Assembly (NCBI GenBank): GCA_947034895.1 | Contig: OX344761.1 | Span: forward strand, 24,750,863 to 24,814,862 | DNA length: 64,000 bases | Origin: Rhytidiadelphus loreus | Taxonomy: Eukaryota > Streptophyta > Bryopsida > Hypnales > Hylocomiaceae | Direction: 5' to 3' | Shown here: piece after piece, positions 12,711 through 24,807 of the stretch | How positions within the stretch are numbered: position 1 is the first letter of the stretch | Layout: each line of letters starts with the position of its first letter | The notes under the pieces: model-generated | What the model saw: the letters and a program-made list of their open reading frames with translations, nothing else | Told to the model about the DNA's origin: nothing | Databases searched by the model: none | Made by a program: the position numbers and the translations under genes

Positions 12711-14775
12711 TCTGTTTTTTTGAAACCCGGAGTTTATTCTAAGGATAAAAGTTTGCCTTGAGAACAAACTTCAGTAAGGTAAACCAAACCATTGTAGTCA
12801 AAATAAAGAGTTTGACATCATGTAGTTACTGCAGTTTTTTAATTTGTTTCCCACAGTAGTACAAGTGTGAGAAACATTGAGATCAATTGAAATTATGTTT
12901 TTTTTGACAAAGTATGAATTTGTTATGATTTTTGAAGTGTTCAATGCATTTTTGCCCATAAGAGTTTGTAGACTACCTTAAAACCAACAAAATCTAAATC
13001 CATCATGCTCATTTGGTTCACCTAAAGCAATCAAAGTCTTTTGCAACATGGAAGGCCTTAAAAGTCAATTCTCACAATGAATCTTCACTGAAAAATCGAA
13101 AACTCCTAATGAAGTCACTAACTACTTCATTATTGTCATGTAAAACATACATTCAAGCCAAAATCTGAAAAAACTGGAAAAAAAACATAATGGGGTCATT
13201 TGGTAGGTGACCACTATGGGTTGATTTACCTTAACCCCTAAATGCCCGAGACACCGAAATCTAGTGTTTGCAAAACTTTGAAGTTAAATAAAACCTAACC
13301 AAGTTTTTATTTTTAGTAGTTTATAATTTTGGAAAGTTCTTCTTGAAGTCTAGTTTTAGTATCAAAAATCCGATCTTGAAAATAAATGATAGTGAATTTT
13401 CTATTCAAGATTTTGTGCAAGGATATCCATTGCAATCTTGGCTTCCCGTAGTGTTGCCAGAGCTCTTGGAAATGAGCCTCAATTACAATAGATCTTGGAG
13501 AAAAAATCACATTCAAAATTCATTTAAAAAAATTATGGAGTAGATTTTGAGAAGCCATAATTTGATTGGGATTATACATATTAGGCCCTTCAACCTCATA
13601 TTTCTTTGGTCACCAACTTTTTAGATTTGATTTGTGAAAAGAAGATTGAAAGACTTTACATCACTTTTGCAATTTTAACATCCTCATAGTCAAACATTAT
13701 AATCTTTCACTCCATAAGTGATATTGTTGTGTTTTCTTTTCCTATGAGATCTCTAAAATATGTAGTTTAAATTTGAATGGTTACAATTTAAAAAAAAAAT
13801 TGATACAACTTATCAAAATGTTGGCATTTTGTTCAATTTAGAGCAAATTCCAAGAAGCTCAAAACAGGCCTTCGACATTAAGGGGTTAATGCATTTCATA
13901 ACAGCTGTGAGACATTCAAAGCTAATATCCTGCAATTTTTAAGCGCCCCATCCCCAAGAGTGAGTCCATCCGTCCATCCCACCATGCATGGCTGATGGTG
14001 GGCTGCCATTGCTCCCATGACATCAAAACATGCAAACCCCCACGCAATTTTTGTAAATAGGAAATAATTCCACACTTCTCCTCTCCAAGTTAACCACAAA
14101 ATTAATTGAAAAAACTTCAATTAAGCTTCCAATTACCCCCCTCCATGAAGCAACTAAATTAAGCTTCCTCTCTATTTCCTCTCAAATTTCCTTTTTCAGA
14201 TTAGGACGAGAGTTATGGAGGATGTAAGGATGCAATTTAGCATATCTGCAGTATGGGTATGGCGAGGGGGAAAATCTCCCCATTTAGAGAAATGGATTTT
14301 TAGAGGGATTTCATTTTTTTTTTTAATAATTTTTCCTTCAAAAATAGAATTATTATGAATTTTTTTCATGAAGATTTCATTCAACTTATTCTTGTTATAT
14401 ATAGGTCATTGTGTTTCCAACCATAGGTCGATTCTAAAATTGACAATGCTTCAAATGTGGTTTCTAATGTATATCTTGTAATCATTGTATACTTTCAATG
14501 TACATCTCCCTGACATTTGTGGTGCTCCTACTCTGTGTTGTCATGTAAACTACAACTGATCGGAAACATGGTAGTCTAACTAGTGAAAATGGGTGAAAAT
14601 GGGTGTCTGGTTAGAAAGAGATAAGCTACTTTAAGTTAGTAGAAGAGGCACACAATTTTCATCAAAATAGACAGAGCATAGAGGATGACGATGGAGCAAA
14701 TTGGAAGTATATTAATATTTGAATTTCTACATTCCTGGATTTGATTTTGGCATGAAAATGTAAGGTTAGGTAGAT
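12711..14775. other. AT-rich intergenic DNA
   Basis: I recognise no gene. A slightly GC-richer patch at 13,930-14,050 has an open frame on the minus strand (13896-14120) without motifs. A short tandem duplication, GTGAAAATGGGTGAAAATGG, lies near 14583. Confidence 0.45.
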
Positions 14776-14900
14776 ACCCCCGAACACCACTTTTTTTGTT
14801 ATTGTGCCTAATTACCAGTTATTGTTATTATACTGATCAAATTTTCATTGATTTTCTTGTTGGCAAGCAAAAAAGAGATTCCAATGTGCTAAAGATGTCT
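14776..14900 (+). repeat. Dispersed repeat, also at 17090-17210
   Basis: The two segments share ACCACTTTT..., GTGCCTAATTA, GATCAAATTT/GGTCAAATTT, TCATTG/CCATTG and TATTGGCAAG-like words followed by TTCCAATG. They are about 75-80 percent alike by eye. No coding sequence is seen. Confidence 0.5.
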
Positions 14901-15322
14901 TTCTCACAATGTGCATGCTCGTAGATCTTCCTACGAGGGACATTTCTCTCTCTTAAAATGAATGAAATACATACATTCAACAACACAAAGGAAGGGTGCT
15001 AGACAAGTTCAATTGCCGGCACCGTCTTGGGCCTCTTGTCCATGACCCCACCAAAGAATCGAGCTGAACAAGCTTAACCCTTAAAGGATGAGGGGATAAC
15101 CTAGGAAATCATCCCTTTTTCACTACCGTGTGAATCATGGGCTTTAAAAATAGCCGAAAAGCACTCACTGGAAGTCAAGCTACTATAGAAGACCTCCCAT
15201 TTTCACAACAAAATTATGAGGATGAATAGTTGCACTTCTGTCCTACTACAAGGATTCTATGTCATCCATCGGACACCAAATGTCCTCCTCGACGTTTAGG
15301 GGTTAAGCTTATTAGCTCATAT
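14901..15322. other. Intergenic DNA
   Basis: No gene, element end or structure recognised in this stretch. Confidence 0.4.
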
Positions 15323-15613
15323 TTAATTTCCGAGCCAAAATCCGTCATCGTTGCCTCGTTGGTCGGTCCATTGTAATAAGTTTTCCGGTACTTGCGGAGC
15401 TTCGTCCACCATGCTTGATGTCAGACGTCTATTCCTTTTTTTGCCAGTTTGACATGAGCTTCCAGGAGCATCTTGAGCTTTCAAAGGACGAGGACGGGGC
15501 GAGGGCGAGGGTGAGGGTGAGGTGGGGGAGTCCCAATCAAAGTCAGTTTCCACATTGTGCAAAATCATTGCCAGGTCAGAGAATTTTGGGTTGCAGCAAG
15601 TGCAGTGCAGCAC
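15323..15613 (-). CDS. Unrecognised GC-rich open frame, possible exon or gene fragment
   Basis: An open frame of up to 96 codons in a patch that is distinctly GC-richer than its surroundings. The product would have an acidic start (DFDWDSPTSP), a Ser-Pro/Arg-Pro repeat (SPSPSPSPRPRP) and a basic patch (KKRNRR). The repeat comes from a CGAGGG-like minisatellite on the plus strand near 15490-15525. The first codon in the open frame is GTG, and the first ATG lies internal at about residue 16. I recognise no family. It may be a fragment of a captured gene, an exon of an unseen gene, or chance. Confidence 0.2.
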   Translation of the reverse strand: MLHCTCCNPKFSDLAMILHNVETDFDWDSPTSPSPSPSPRPRPLKAQDAPGSSCQTGKKRNRRLTSSMVDEAPQVPENLLQWTDQRGNDDGFWLGN

Positions 15614-16540
15614 ATGAGATCAGAGGAAGGACAACGGACGGAACGGACCAACGGAAGCGAAGTTTTTTAATATGGCGGAGGTGACTCAGCTTTTCGCCCT
15701 TCTTTTCACGTGTCATTTGGTCGTTCACCATGGCCGTTCGGTTGTTGCCCAAGCTTAGTCATTTAATTCGGTAAAAGAAACTTCATTTGGGAGGGCATTC
15801 CCGGGTCATTTTCTTTAAGTTTGCAAGAGCAATCAGTTAAAAACAATCAACAAATAAAATTACAACTTACAACTTAGTTCAAATACTAAGTTGAAGGCAA
15901 TTCATCAATTCAAGGCAAATTGTACACTACTGTACTCGAGTAGCAAGTTTGGTTTAAATTAATTATAAAAAAAAGAGTGACAATTTTTTTTGGTAATTTG
16001 GGAACTAGACAACCAAATCTACAAATAAATGTAGATGATGGTTTGTCAAAAATCCAAAGAATCCAATAACAATCCATGGTGAGTCAAATATCAATCTATC
16101 ATTTGACAATCTACCATCAACAATTTTTTGGATGGCAAATTGTAGGAATTACTTCATTGACATACAACAAGAATAATGAGTGGAGAGGTCATTTTTATAA
16201 TGTAATCCATTGTCCATCATAAATCCTCAAAGGGCATTATGGGACAATGTGAAGATGAGAGCTTGACTGCTCATTGTAAAAAATGGAGGCATTGTGTTGA
16301 GCACAATTATTGCTTTTGGCTTAACTATGAGTGGTTGAGCTCCTGATAATTATAGTTTATATATCCTACATGGGTTGTTTTACCTCCTACCCCCACTTGC
16401 ATAAATAACTTGTCTTCTCATTAGCAAACACTCATAGCACATGGTTTACGAAGCTATGTGAGGTAGTTTTTGAATATATCTTTAATTTTTTTTTTAATGC
16501 CAAGTCTTGAAACCAGAATTGGTTCTAACTGGCTATAAGG
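15614..16540. other. Intergenic DNA
   Basis: No gene recognised. GC falls back to background after about 15,830. Confidence 0.5.
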
Positions 16541-16944
16541 TAACATGCTCTAAAAGCGCCCATTTACTGGTTGTTCCACCTTTTTCATATGCTTAAAGAG
16601 ACCGTAAGAATCTTGGATTATTTTTCAGAGAAAGACAAATGAATTCGCCAGAGAACCCAAGTAGTTTCGTAATTTTCCAAGCATTTTTGAATTACTTATG
16701 GATTTTCAAAGATTTCAGGCGTAGGCATCTATTTGTGACCATAGGTCTCCCAAAATGCGTCCACTTGCAACTTGTAAAGAAATTTGCAAAAATCAAAGAC
16801 AATGATTGGCTCTTACAATAGAATTTTTTTTTTTCCTTGATGCATTCAATTGCTAAAGTGGTCAATTTAAAGATCACCCCATCTCCATTTTCCACCTAAA
16901 AATAGGGGTGGTTTGAAGAAGATGGGCGCATTTAGAGCATGTTA
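16541..16944. mobile_element. MITE, GCTCTAAAAGC family, copy 5
   Basis: The left end begins TAACATGCTCTAAAAGCG (16541) and the right end reads CGCATTTAGAGCATGTTA (ends 16944), an inverted repeat of about 23 bp with one mismatch. The interior is close to copy 3 (7001-7410). The outermost TA on each side could be a TA target duplication, but that is not certain. Confidence 0.7.
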
Positions 16945-17089
16945 ATGGAATAAAGATGAAAACTATTAAGTCTTTTTCACAAGCGGTTCATTTCCTATAC
17001 TCCATTTGGTTATGCATGAAATTAAGATGGTAATTTACTAATTTCACTCGACTAATTTTGCACTGTTTGCTAGATCTTCCCTTTCATTA

Positions 17090-17210
17090 GTGGGTACCTC
17101 CAAAACCACCACTTTTGGCTAGTGTGCCTAATTATTATTATTAGATGGTCAAATTTCCATTGGTTTTTTTATTGGCAAGGGAAAGGAAGTTCCAATGCAC
17201 CAAAGAATAT
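17090..17210 (+). repeat. Dispersed repeat, second copy of the 14776-14900 segment
   Basis: Same order of shared words as at 14776-14900 (ACCACTTTT, GTGCCTAATTA, GGTCAAATTTCCATTGG, TTCCAATGCACCAAAG). It lies between MITE copy 5 and long dispersed repeat copy R2. Confidence 0.5.
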
Positions 17211-17441
17211 GGCATTTGGATACTATATGCAAAGTTATGAAGAAGGATCGAAGGTTTTTTGGTAGAGGTTTTAAATTTGTTTCTTCTCAAAAGGTAAACG
17301 CTGATTTTAAAGATGTACCCAAATTGGTGATGGTAGTTTTAGGCAAGGTGCGATTTGGAGTGTATCTACCTCAGTGGATTGTAGTGTTTTGAGGTTCAAA
17401 ACTCATTCACAAAGCAAGGCTTAAAATATCATCTAAATTTA

Positions 17442-17790
17442 TTCTTTAACAAATCCAACTGTAAGATACCTTAGTAACCTTGTTCAAGATCCTCCTCCTA
17501 AAATTTTAGATAGAAAATTGCCACCCATTGCAAGTTCAATGTGCTTAAACTTCAAAAAGTATGTTTTTCTAGCCCATCCCAAAGGTGAAGTTTTGTCTTT
17601 CAACATTTTAAGAAAAAAACATGTATGCCCCATAACTTGTGTGTTTTAGGCAATTTGTTGGAAAAATGAGTTGAAAGTATGTGTAAAAAAATTTAATACA
17701 AAAAACTTTCATATTGTAATCATCTTCAAATAAATTATAAAGAGAAAGCTGGTACTACATGAAAGGAAAAACTTGATTGCTAATTGTTTT
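17442..17790 (+). repeat. Long AT-rich dispersed repeat, copy R2
   Basis: Related to 8880-9243 and 58385-58690 (AAAATTGCCACCCATTGCAA, TTTTGTCTTTCAACATTTTA, CATAACTTGTG). No coding frame survives. Confidence 0.55.
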
Positions 17791-18795
17791 TACAAAATAT
17801 CAAGAATAAGCAATTCCATTAGTGAGAATGTTGTAGTGAAAAATAAATATCATTTAAAAATTATAATTTAAAAAAAAAAAATTGAGTTTGATAAACGACT
17901 TTATATGTTTTTCTACCTTCATTGCCACAAAATAAAATTCCTTATAAGTTTCATCTCATTTTTTAGAATTTAATGGTTCAAATATTTTTTTGTAGGTATT
18001 AATTTAGACAATCAAATATAATCAATCAGTATTTAAAAAAAAATTATTTTTAGCTACCCACTTTGACATTGAAATAAACAAAGCCTTATAATGTTTGCAA
18101 TATTTATCAAAATGATGTAAACCAAAGCTTCAAAATATATAATATGATGATTAGCATCTATACTAAAGATTTCATGCAACTACTCCAAATTGTGAAGTCA
18201 TTAGAGTCTATTTAAATTCCTAGAAAATCCAAAATATGTTTTCTATGAGTTATAAGGGTTTTAGATCATTTTGTGAAAATTTAAAATTCCTATTAATTTT
18301 TAAAATATCCATGAAAAACATTCATATCAAATTCATTATATGCTTAAAAGATTTGAAATTTTTTCCATAGGTGTATACTTTAGTGTAGAACATTGTGGGG
18401 TAGATCAATATATCACGTCTATTTGAACTTAGAAAATGAACACTCCATGGTTATAGGCCTTTAATTGAAATTACAATAAAAATTTGAATTTTAGGATATT
18501 TTCAAAATTTCAAATTGGAGTACAAACTAGGCTTGATAAGCTTCATTTAATTATGTGTTCTCAATTTACTTATTTTAAATTTTATCACTCAAATTCATAT
18601 AAAGAGAAAAGGTCATAAGTTGTCAAAATACACTACACAGTCAACTATGGATTTGTCATTTTCTTATATAGGAAAGTCAAAAAAATAATACAAGTAGGGA
18701 ATATTCAATACCATTCATTTAAATTGGTTCTTTGGATACTGATGTCAACTTTTCAAAAATGTTATGAATTAAGAAAGTACATAAAGTAAGCCATC
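17791..18795. other. AT-rich intergenic DNA
   Basis: I see no gene or element end. The first part may continue repeat R2. Confidence 0.5.
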
Positions 18796-18904
18796 CTATT
18801 GGTGCCACTCTCTACAAGTAGGGCACACTTAATTTTAAAATGTGCACTACTTGTACACTTCTTAGTGGCAAGTAGGACACACAAGTGATTTGTGGCACAA
18901 ATAG
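18796..18904. repeat. Short inverted-repeat element (MITE-like)
   Basis: CTATTGGTGCCAC at 18796 is inverted at the other end as GTGGCACAAATAG (ends 18904). A nested inverted pair, ACAAGTAGGGCACACTT and GCAAGTAGGACACACAAG-like, lies inside. It is about 109 bp, non-coding, and could fold into a hairpin. Confidence 0.5.
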
Positions 18905-19004
18905 AATGACCTTAGGAAGAGTATATCCAAACAATATAAAACAATAGAGGCAAATCTATATTCTGATGAATTGTATGGCAAGTTGTTGCTCTTGTATAAG
19001 GCAA

Positions 19005-19234
19005 GTGAGCTCATTGCAGGCCAAATGGGAACGAGCCCATTGCGGGCAAAATTATATTAGTGATGTACATTTCTGACCTTGCTTGCAACAAAATTATATT
19101 AGTGGTGTACATTTCTGACCTTGCATGCAGCAAAATTATATTAGTAGTGTACATTTCTGGACCTTGCATGTCCACCCGATGGTATAATTTTGCCCGTGAT
19201 GGGCTCGCTCCCCTTTGGCATGCAATGGGCTCAC
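19005..19234. repeat. Fold-back element enclosing three 42-bp tandem repeats
   Basis: Two inverted arms of about 53 bp (19005-19057 and 19182-19234) share words such as ACGAGCCCATTGCGGGCAAA on the left and, inverted, TTTGCCCGTGATGGGCTCG on the right. The loop holds about three tandem copies of a 42-bp unit (19051-19092, 19093-19134, 19135-about 19170) containing TGTACATTTCTGACCTTGC. The open frame at 19060-19317 exists only because the unit length is a multiple of three, so it is not called a gene. Confidence 0.65.
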
Positions 19235-21336
19235 TCAGTGGTATGTGGACTGGAGGAAATCTAGAGAGTCAGGAGCAGAGAATTCTGGATTCAAGTCCAG
19301 TTTGTGCTGATGATTAGTGACAGAAAGTTAAAGTTCAAGAGCAAGAGGCACAACAAATGATGAGCCCGATGATTGCCATCCAACTATTCCTGTCATACAA
19401 AGGCCATTGGGTATGACATATTTTTAAGCACTGGCGAGTTGAATCTTTATTTATCCACTCATTTCAATACAATGACAAGATTTTGAAGCACCAGTAAAAT
19501 TGAATGTTTTTATTTATTTTTTAATGCAACTGAAAGAGATTTCATTGCAAGACCCACTGACTCCCCACCTCTAATAAGAGATCAGTCAGTTGAAAATGTC
19601 CATGAAGGCCTGCTTCTTGCAATCTGGAAAATCCATTGCAAAACCGAGTTGCCAGCATTTCTAGAGTCAGTGACCTATCATCATATTATAACAATATAAA
19701 AGTAAAAAATATATATTATAATAAGAGAAGTATTTAAATATTTAACTGTCTATTTATGGTAGTCAGGTCCTTCATACTGTAGCATATATGATTGACTACT
19801 CGAAGTCTCCCAATGCTCCATATGATCCGTGCCCCTAAGTTTTAGCCTCTCCTACCAACTTTTTATGCAGTACTTCAGCAAACCAGCCAGCTTTTCAGAC
19901 ATGCAAGATAATAATAACTCCTATGAAATATCCACGTAGGCTATACCAATTAGTACAGCTCGCTTACCATATCTGAGGTAGCCTTTCTACGTTCGCAATT
20001 TAGTGTGAGTGGCGGGTTTTTTGCCATTGGGAGGAAGGGCCTACACAACCACAAAATAGGGAGAAAATTAATTGATACTGTGGGTCCTATGTGCATTGGA
20101 AAGTAGATGGCGTAGAACTCCTCCCCAGTGAAGAGACTTCAAAGCTCAGACAGTCAGTCTTCTCCGAAGAATGAAATCGACTGTTCCAGTAATATATCAA
20201 TACCCAGGTTTCCTTGACGATCAACTGTAGATATCAAATCTACCAGATTGAATGGTATTTCTGGCAAGCTAGTCTGTCTGGAATTTGGGTGCAATAATAC
20301 AAAATATAGAAATCTTCGAATGTATTCTTACTCTGACTTGATCCGCCGGGTATATGACTTCTGATTTTCCGTTCTGGTCCAATCAGCAATCTTCATGTGC
20401 GCCAAACACCATCTGGGCTCCAGAACAGCATTCCCTCACAAGATTGTCAGCCGAAGGAACAGTGTACATAATAATTTAATAAAATTATAAAATAAGGAAG
20501 AAATAAAGTAAAGAATGAGAACTGAATGAGGTGTTTTGGAACAGGGGATGGGTGTCTAAAATGGCTCACCCAAACCTTACAGCCAATTCTACAGCAGTCT
20601 GTTAGACTTTTCAACTTTCCACCCAACATTGAGTGGAGATTACAACACAAAGCAGGATGTAAAAAGAGTCCCAGAAACTGATTGAAGAGAAGTGGCACCA
20701 GGCAAAATACAGTGGGTACTACTACTACTGAGCATAAGTCACATGTTGGAAGTGTCAGCTTTGAAGTACATCAGTAGTCATTCAAATCACTACCCATAAC
20801 ATAACAAAATAGTTCAGCTGCAATGCACGTAATCCATGCACAAGAGGTTGAACATAGTTGGGTCTCTTCCAATAATTACACTGGAACTAAAGAAGGACCC
20901 TGACACAAGCATTTGCAACTGATGCGTATCTCTGAGCAAAGGGGAGCTATTTCAGTAAACTGATGGAAGTTGGTGAACACATGTGAAACTCTGAGCAGCT
21001 AAGAAATGAAGGGAAGGGAGATAAATCTTAACAGGAACATAAAACATAGGCAGAAAGCATCAGAATCTGGATCTATGTCGTCGAATAATATCATACAACT
21101 GCTCGTTTGAGCAACATCATAAAAAAAGGTCTAATAGGTTTCAGATTTTAGCAATGCATTCAACATATTGATTCTAGTGGGGAATTATACGAGCGATTCA
21201 AAACTGCAGGCATTAAACATTGCATCAAACGCACCTTCACTGATTGCATGATCCGACTCCCTCTTCCTTTCTACCTAAATACTACCCCACTCAATAGAAA
21301 GCCCGGAAGAGTTGAAAGTTGTAACTTTTAGCAGAT
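19235..21336. other. Intergenic DNA downstream of the carA pseudogene
   Basis: No gene recognised. GC is higher than on the left side of the window, especially after 19,980. Part may be old 3' flanking sequence of the carA relic, which is read on the minus strand. An open frame at 20447-20698 (minus) has no motif. Confidence 0.4.
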
Positions 21337-24300
21337 TCAGCCTCTTTCCTCTCCGTCGCACAAAAGTAGTTTGTCTCGAGCCTTCGACCTATTCTCCCTC
21401 AGCTTTTCGACAAAGTAAAAGAACGCTGCACAAAGATACGAATATGTCAGCAAAAAAGTGAAATTCTGAAGAATATTAGAATTGAACTCATACCACACTT
21501 TCAGAAAACGTCCAGTACTTATCGTACATCACGAGGAAGTCGACAATGAGACAATGCAAATGCCATCGAATCTCTACACGAACTCAAAAGTCGAAATTTA
21601 GCTCATTCGAGTTGCAAGCAAAACTCCGATTCGAACTAGTGTATTCACACTTCCAATAGGTATTGTATGCATCAAACGAGCATCCAAGCATAAATGAGTG
21701 ACACATAAAGAGGATAATAAACCAGGAGACGCTTCAGGATGCTAGTGGATGGTCATGCCATTCATAGAAGGGAATGTCAGACCAGCACACAAGCCATCGC
21801 TGAAACTAATGTGGTTCAATTTCAACAACTTCTGGCAGTATGTCCAGATCAACTGCATAATTGCGGTTTCGTACAAATGAATTGATAGGTTAGAATAAGT
21901 TCAAAAAGATTGTCTAAGAGCATGCCTTTCAATAAAAAAATGCGGATGATATATGCCAGCAATGCTGCACAGTTTGAGCTTCCAGAAAACACAAGTACTA
22001 GGAGTGCACAATTTACAGAACCTCTAAAGGACCAAGAAGCACGACTTGAGCCTCATGTTTTTCTAGCAGTCCTGAGCAGATCATATGGAAACTATCTTTC
22101 GTCAAGTTTCATTTATTATTAAACCAACCCATGCAATGTTCTTCAACGATTCTGGTGATATAAAGTTAGCCTAATCTGAATTGATTTTCACAATACGATC
22201 AATAAAAATTGTCATCTTAAAACCACGACTTCTTGGTTAAATCCCTTGTGGCTTGAGAATCTCTTATTACAGTACCGAAGATTCTATTCAAGTACGTCGC
22301 AGTCGGTGAGAATATTCGTGCTAATGTCAAGAGGAGTTGAGCAAGGTTGAGAAAAATAACCTGAGCGCTGATTTCCACGCGGCCAGTGGGCAGGTGGACT
22401 GGATGGCGGACTGAATGGCTTCCATCGTGATGACCGAAATTCGTCTTGAATGTCGAGCCACCACGTGCCTGGCCTAGTTGTTGATGACCCATACAAATTC
22501 CAAAGCCTGGGACTTTGCCAACCAAATCCTGCACAATTTTAACGGCATAGGGAACTGCGGACTGGCCACCAGGTCCATTGCTGAAAAGCATACCATCTGG
22601 CTTGAGATGCAAAACTTCTGAGGATAGATTTGTGGATGGAACAACCGTGATTTTACACCCATAGGAGGCAATACTCCTTAGAATATTCTTTGAACCAAAA
22701 CCATAGGCTACCATCTAAATCACTATCACATAAATCAACAGTTAGAACAAGATAATCAAATATTCTTTAGGGCGTTACCACATTACAGGCAGTACCACTC
22801 GGGCTCAGTCCACACGGCATGAAAAGTTCCACACGGCACGGTTTTTCCAAGATATAGTGTTTTGGACAAATGGTACAGAATTCATTGTCTTGTCATTGTT
22901 CATGAACCACATAGAATGCTTGAAAGGAAAAAAAGGGACTCCTCAATCTGTCTTGCTGTTCCTCTACAGTGGTAACAACATGCTCTCATAGACCAATGAC
23001 ATGCGCACTTCATTGTCTTGCTTTTAGAGTGATAAGCCTCTTTCTAAGTCTTGAGGACGCTCTCGTCACTGAAGCAGATGCCAATTACATCAACTCAATA
23101 ACCATGACAACAGGGCAAGGCCTATTGATCCATTTACAATAAACACGGCTACCGATAAATCCTTAAGCACCAGGTATGAAAATGTCAGGCACTTACATGG
23201 AGACTCTGAACGCCAGGATCAGCACTAAATTCCCACTCCAAGTCGGTATTATCTTTCAGTTCATAAGGTTTGCTGCGGCTCAAATCAATGATCGAATCCT
23301 TAACTTACCTGTTCAATCCCCACGTACATTGTTCAACATATCCACAAATCACCTTGAAATGCACAGGAATTATCGACGTGGATCGTAGTAACAGATGGCC
23401 ACGAGCCAATGTGTCGAAACACGTACTAACCTCCCAAATTCGGCCAGTTGGTTCGTCCCACAGGCTGTTTACACGTATTTCACTCTTCCAGGAAAACCTA
23501 GTTTAAATTACTTAAATTAAAATTAAAATTCCAATAACCTGGATTTCTCAATCCAATCGAATCTGGAAACCCTTATCGTCAATGACCTGATCAACTGAAA
23601 CTTGTACCAGTGGCGATCACATCAAAACTAGTTGGTTACAAATCCTGCCAAAGCCGTGATGCTTAATGACCATGTAAAAATAACCCACTCCCAGTATAGA
23701 TCAACTCTTGGAAAAAGTTGCATGTACTTTCGCTAGCAGAGAGGTTGACAACTTAATCGCAATTGTCTCTATCCCAAATAGATATGCAGTCAAAACTCCA
23801 ATCAAGTACAGTACAGTTCAATTTTACCGCATACAAATAAAAACTCAATGGTATGGTTTTTCAGGCTGTAAAATGTGTCATTGGGTAGAGAACCTGAATC
23901 AGAAAGCTTAAAAGGTGGACACTGCTGAGCCCAGAATTTAAATTTAAATTCAAAAATGCACTGCACAAAGACGACAAGGGAAATATACTTACAGGTCGTA
24001 AAGGCAGCAAATGAACAAGTCACCAGTGAAGCTCTCACTCGACTTCACGTCATCTGCAGAATAAAACAAAATAAGTACAGACTTTGAAACGCACCTGTTA
24101 GTTGTGCAGAGCTGATTTCCTTCACATAATGCCCAATGCAATGATCAGGTTTCAAAAAGTAGCACATCAAAATCGCACTTTGAAAAAGAAGAAGAAGAAG
24201 CTTCAGAACCAGTACCCAGATTATTGTCAACATAAGATTGAGTCATCAGCACGAGCTGCCGGTGTAACTGGGATCTGTCAAAATTTCTTGATACCTGCCA

Positions 24301-24807
24301 GTCTATTTCAAAAACAGCAAAGACGTTACAAAATGATCCCCAGCAGTTGTACTTCAGTTTACAATCTACAAATACCTAATGAACACACTGCCCTACATGC
24401 GACATCCTAAAATCTTGCATGAGTGCATATTTCAGTTTGAGAGTGTACACGATTTCGAGAATTCGAGAATCTTAATAAAAAAAACCGGGTCAGTTTTTGG
24501 TCGATTACCGATCAAATATTGAATCCTCATAAGTTCTGCGTACAGTATCCAAATAAAGCATTCATTGGAGCATTGGAATCTTCTTTGATTTTCTATCAAG
24601 AATACATAAAAATTTGACCATTACATCATAAATAACTATGCTTAGCACCGAAATTGTCCCCTTTTGCCTGGGTGTGGTTACTTACCCAGTCAATGAACTG
24701 TTGAAAACTACCTCCCCCACTTGAGTGTCAGCAGCTTTCAAGGCTTTTCTTCGCCAAATTGACCCATTCTCAGCACTAAATGTAATTTGTCCTCCAGGCC
24801 AGATCAG
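21337..24807 (-). pseudogene. carA: Decayed gene for plastid carbamoyl-phosphate synthase small subunit
   Basis: The intact family protein is the glutaminase subunit that supplies ammonia for carbamoyl phosphate (arginine and pyrimidine synthesis) in plastids. Exon relics in order on the minus strand: 24686-24807 (GSIWRRKALK, TQVGEVVFNSSLTG); 24294 downward (YQEILTDPSY); about 23993-24053 (weaker); 23539-about 23617 (weak); 23197-23298 (SKPYELKDN, LEWEFSADPG); 22361-22714 (glutaminase domain: SYGCKITVVPST, SNGPGGQSAVPYA, nucleophile motif GICMGHQ, VEISAQ); 21721-about 21868 (NYAVD, then HPEASPG after a stop); 21337-21425 (FYFVEKLRE). Most junctions keep GT and AG. Lesions: a one-base loss near 24258 breaks the frame after YQEILTDPSY; TGA at 23548-23550; a frameshift near 21811; TAG at 21742-21744 just before the HPE motif; and no AG at the acceptor near 21869. 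Multiple hits make a dead copy far likelier than sequence error. Confidence 0.85.

Noticed and set aside
19275..19310. tRNA-like T-arm (CTGGATTCAAGTCCAG)
   Set aside because: The loop is one base short, and no acceptor stem, D-arm or anticodon arm pairs upstream in the fold-back sequence.
19060..19317. Repeat-containing open frame (YISDLAC units)
   Set aside because: The frame is produced by a 42-bp tandem repeat and the arm of a fold-back; there is no promoter, no family and no coding composition.
22284..22671. Two further minus-strand frames within the carA glutaminase exon
   Set aside because: Alternative frames of the 22361-22714 exon, whose family motifs are unmistakable.
24102..24410. 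Plus-strand 102-codon frame inside the carA relic
   Set aside because: The minus strand of the same DNA carries the YQEILTDPSY exon; the plus frame has a poly-Lys run from an AAG repeat and no motif.
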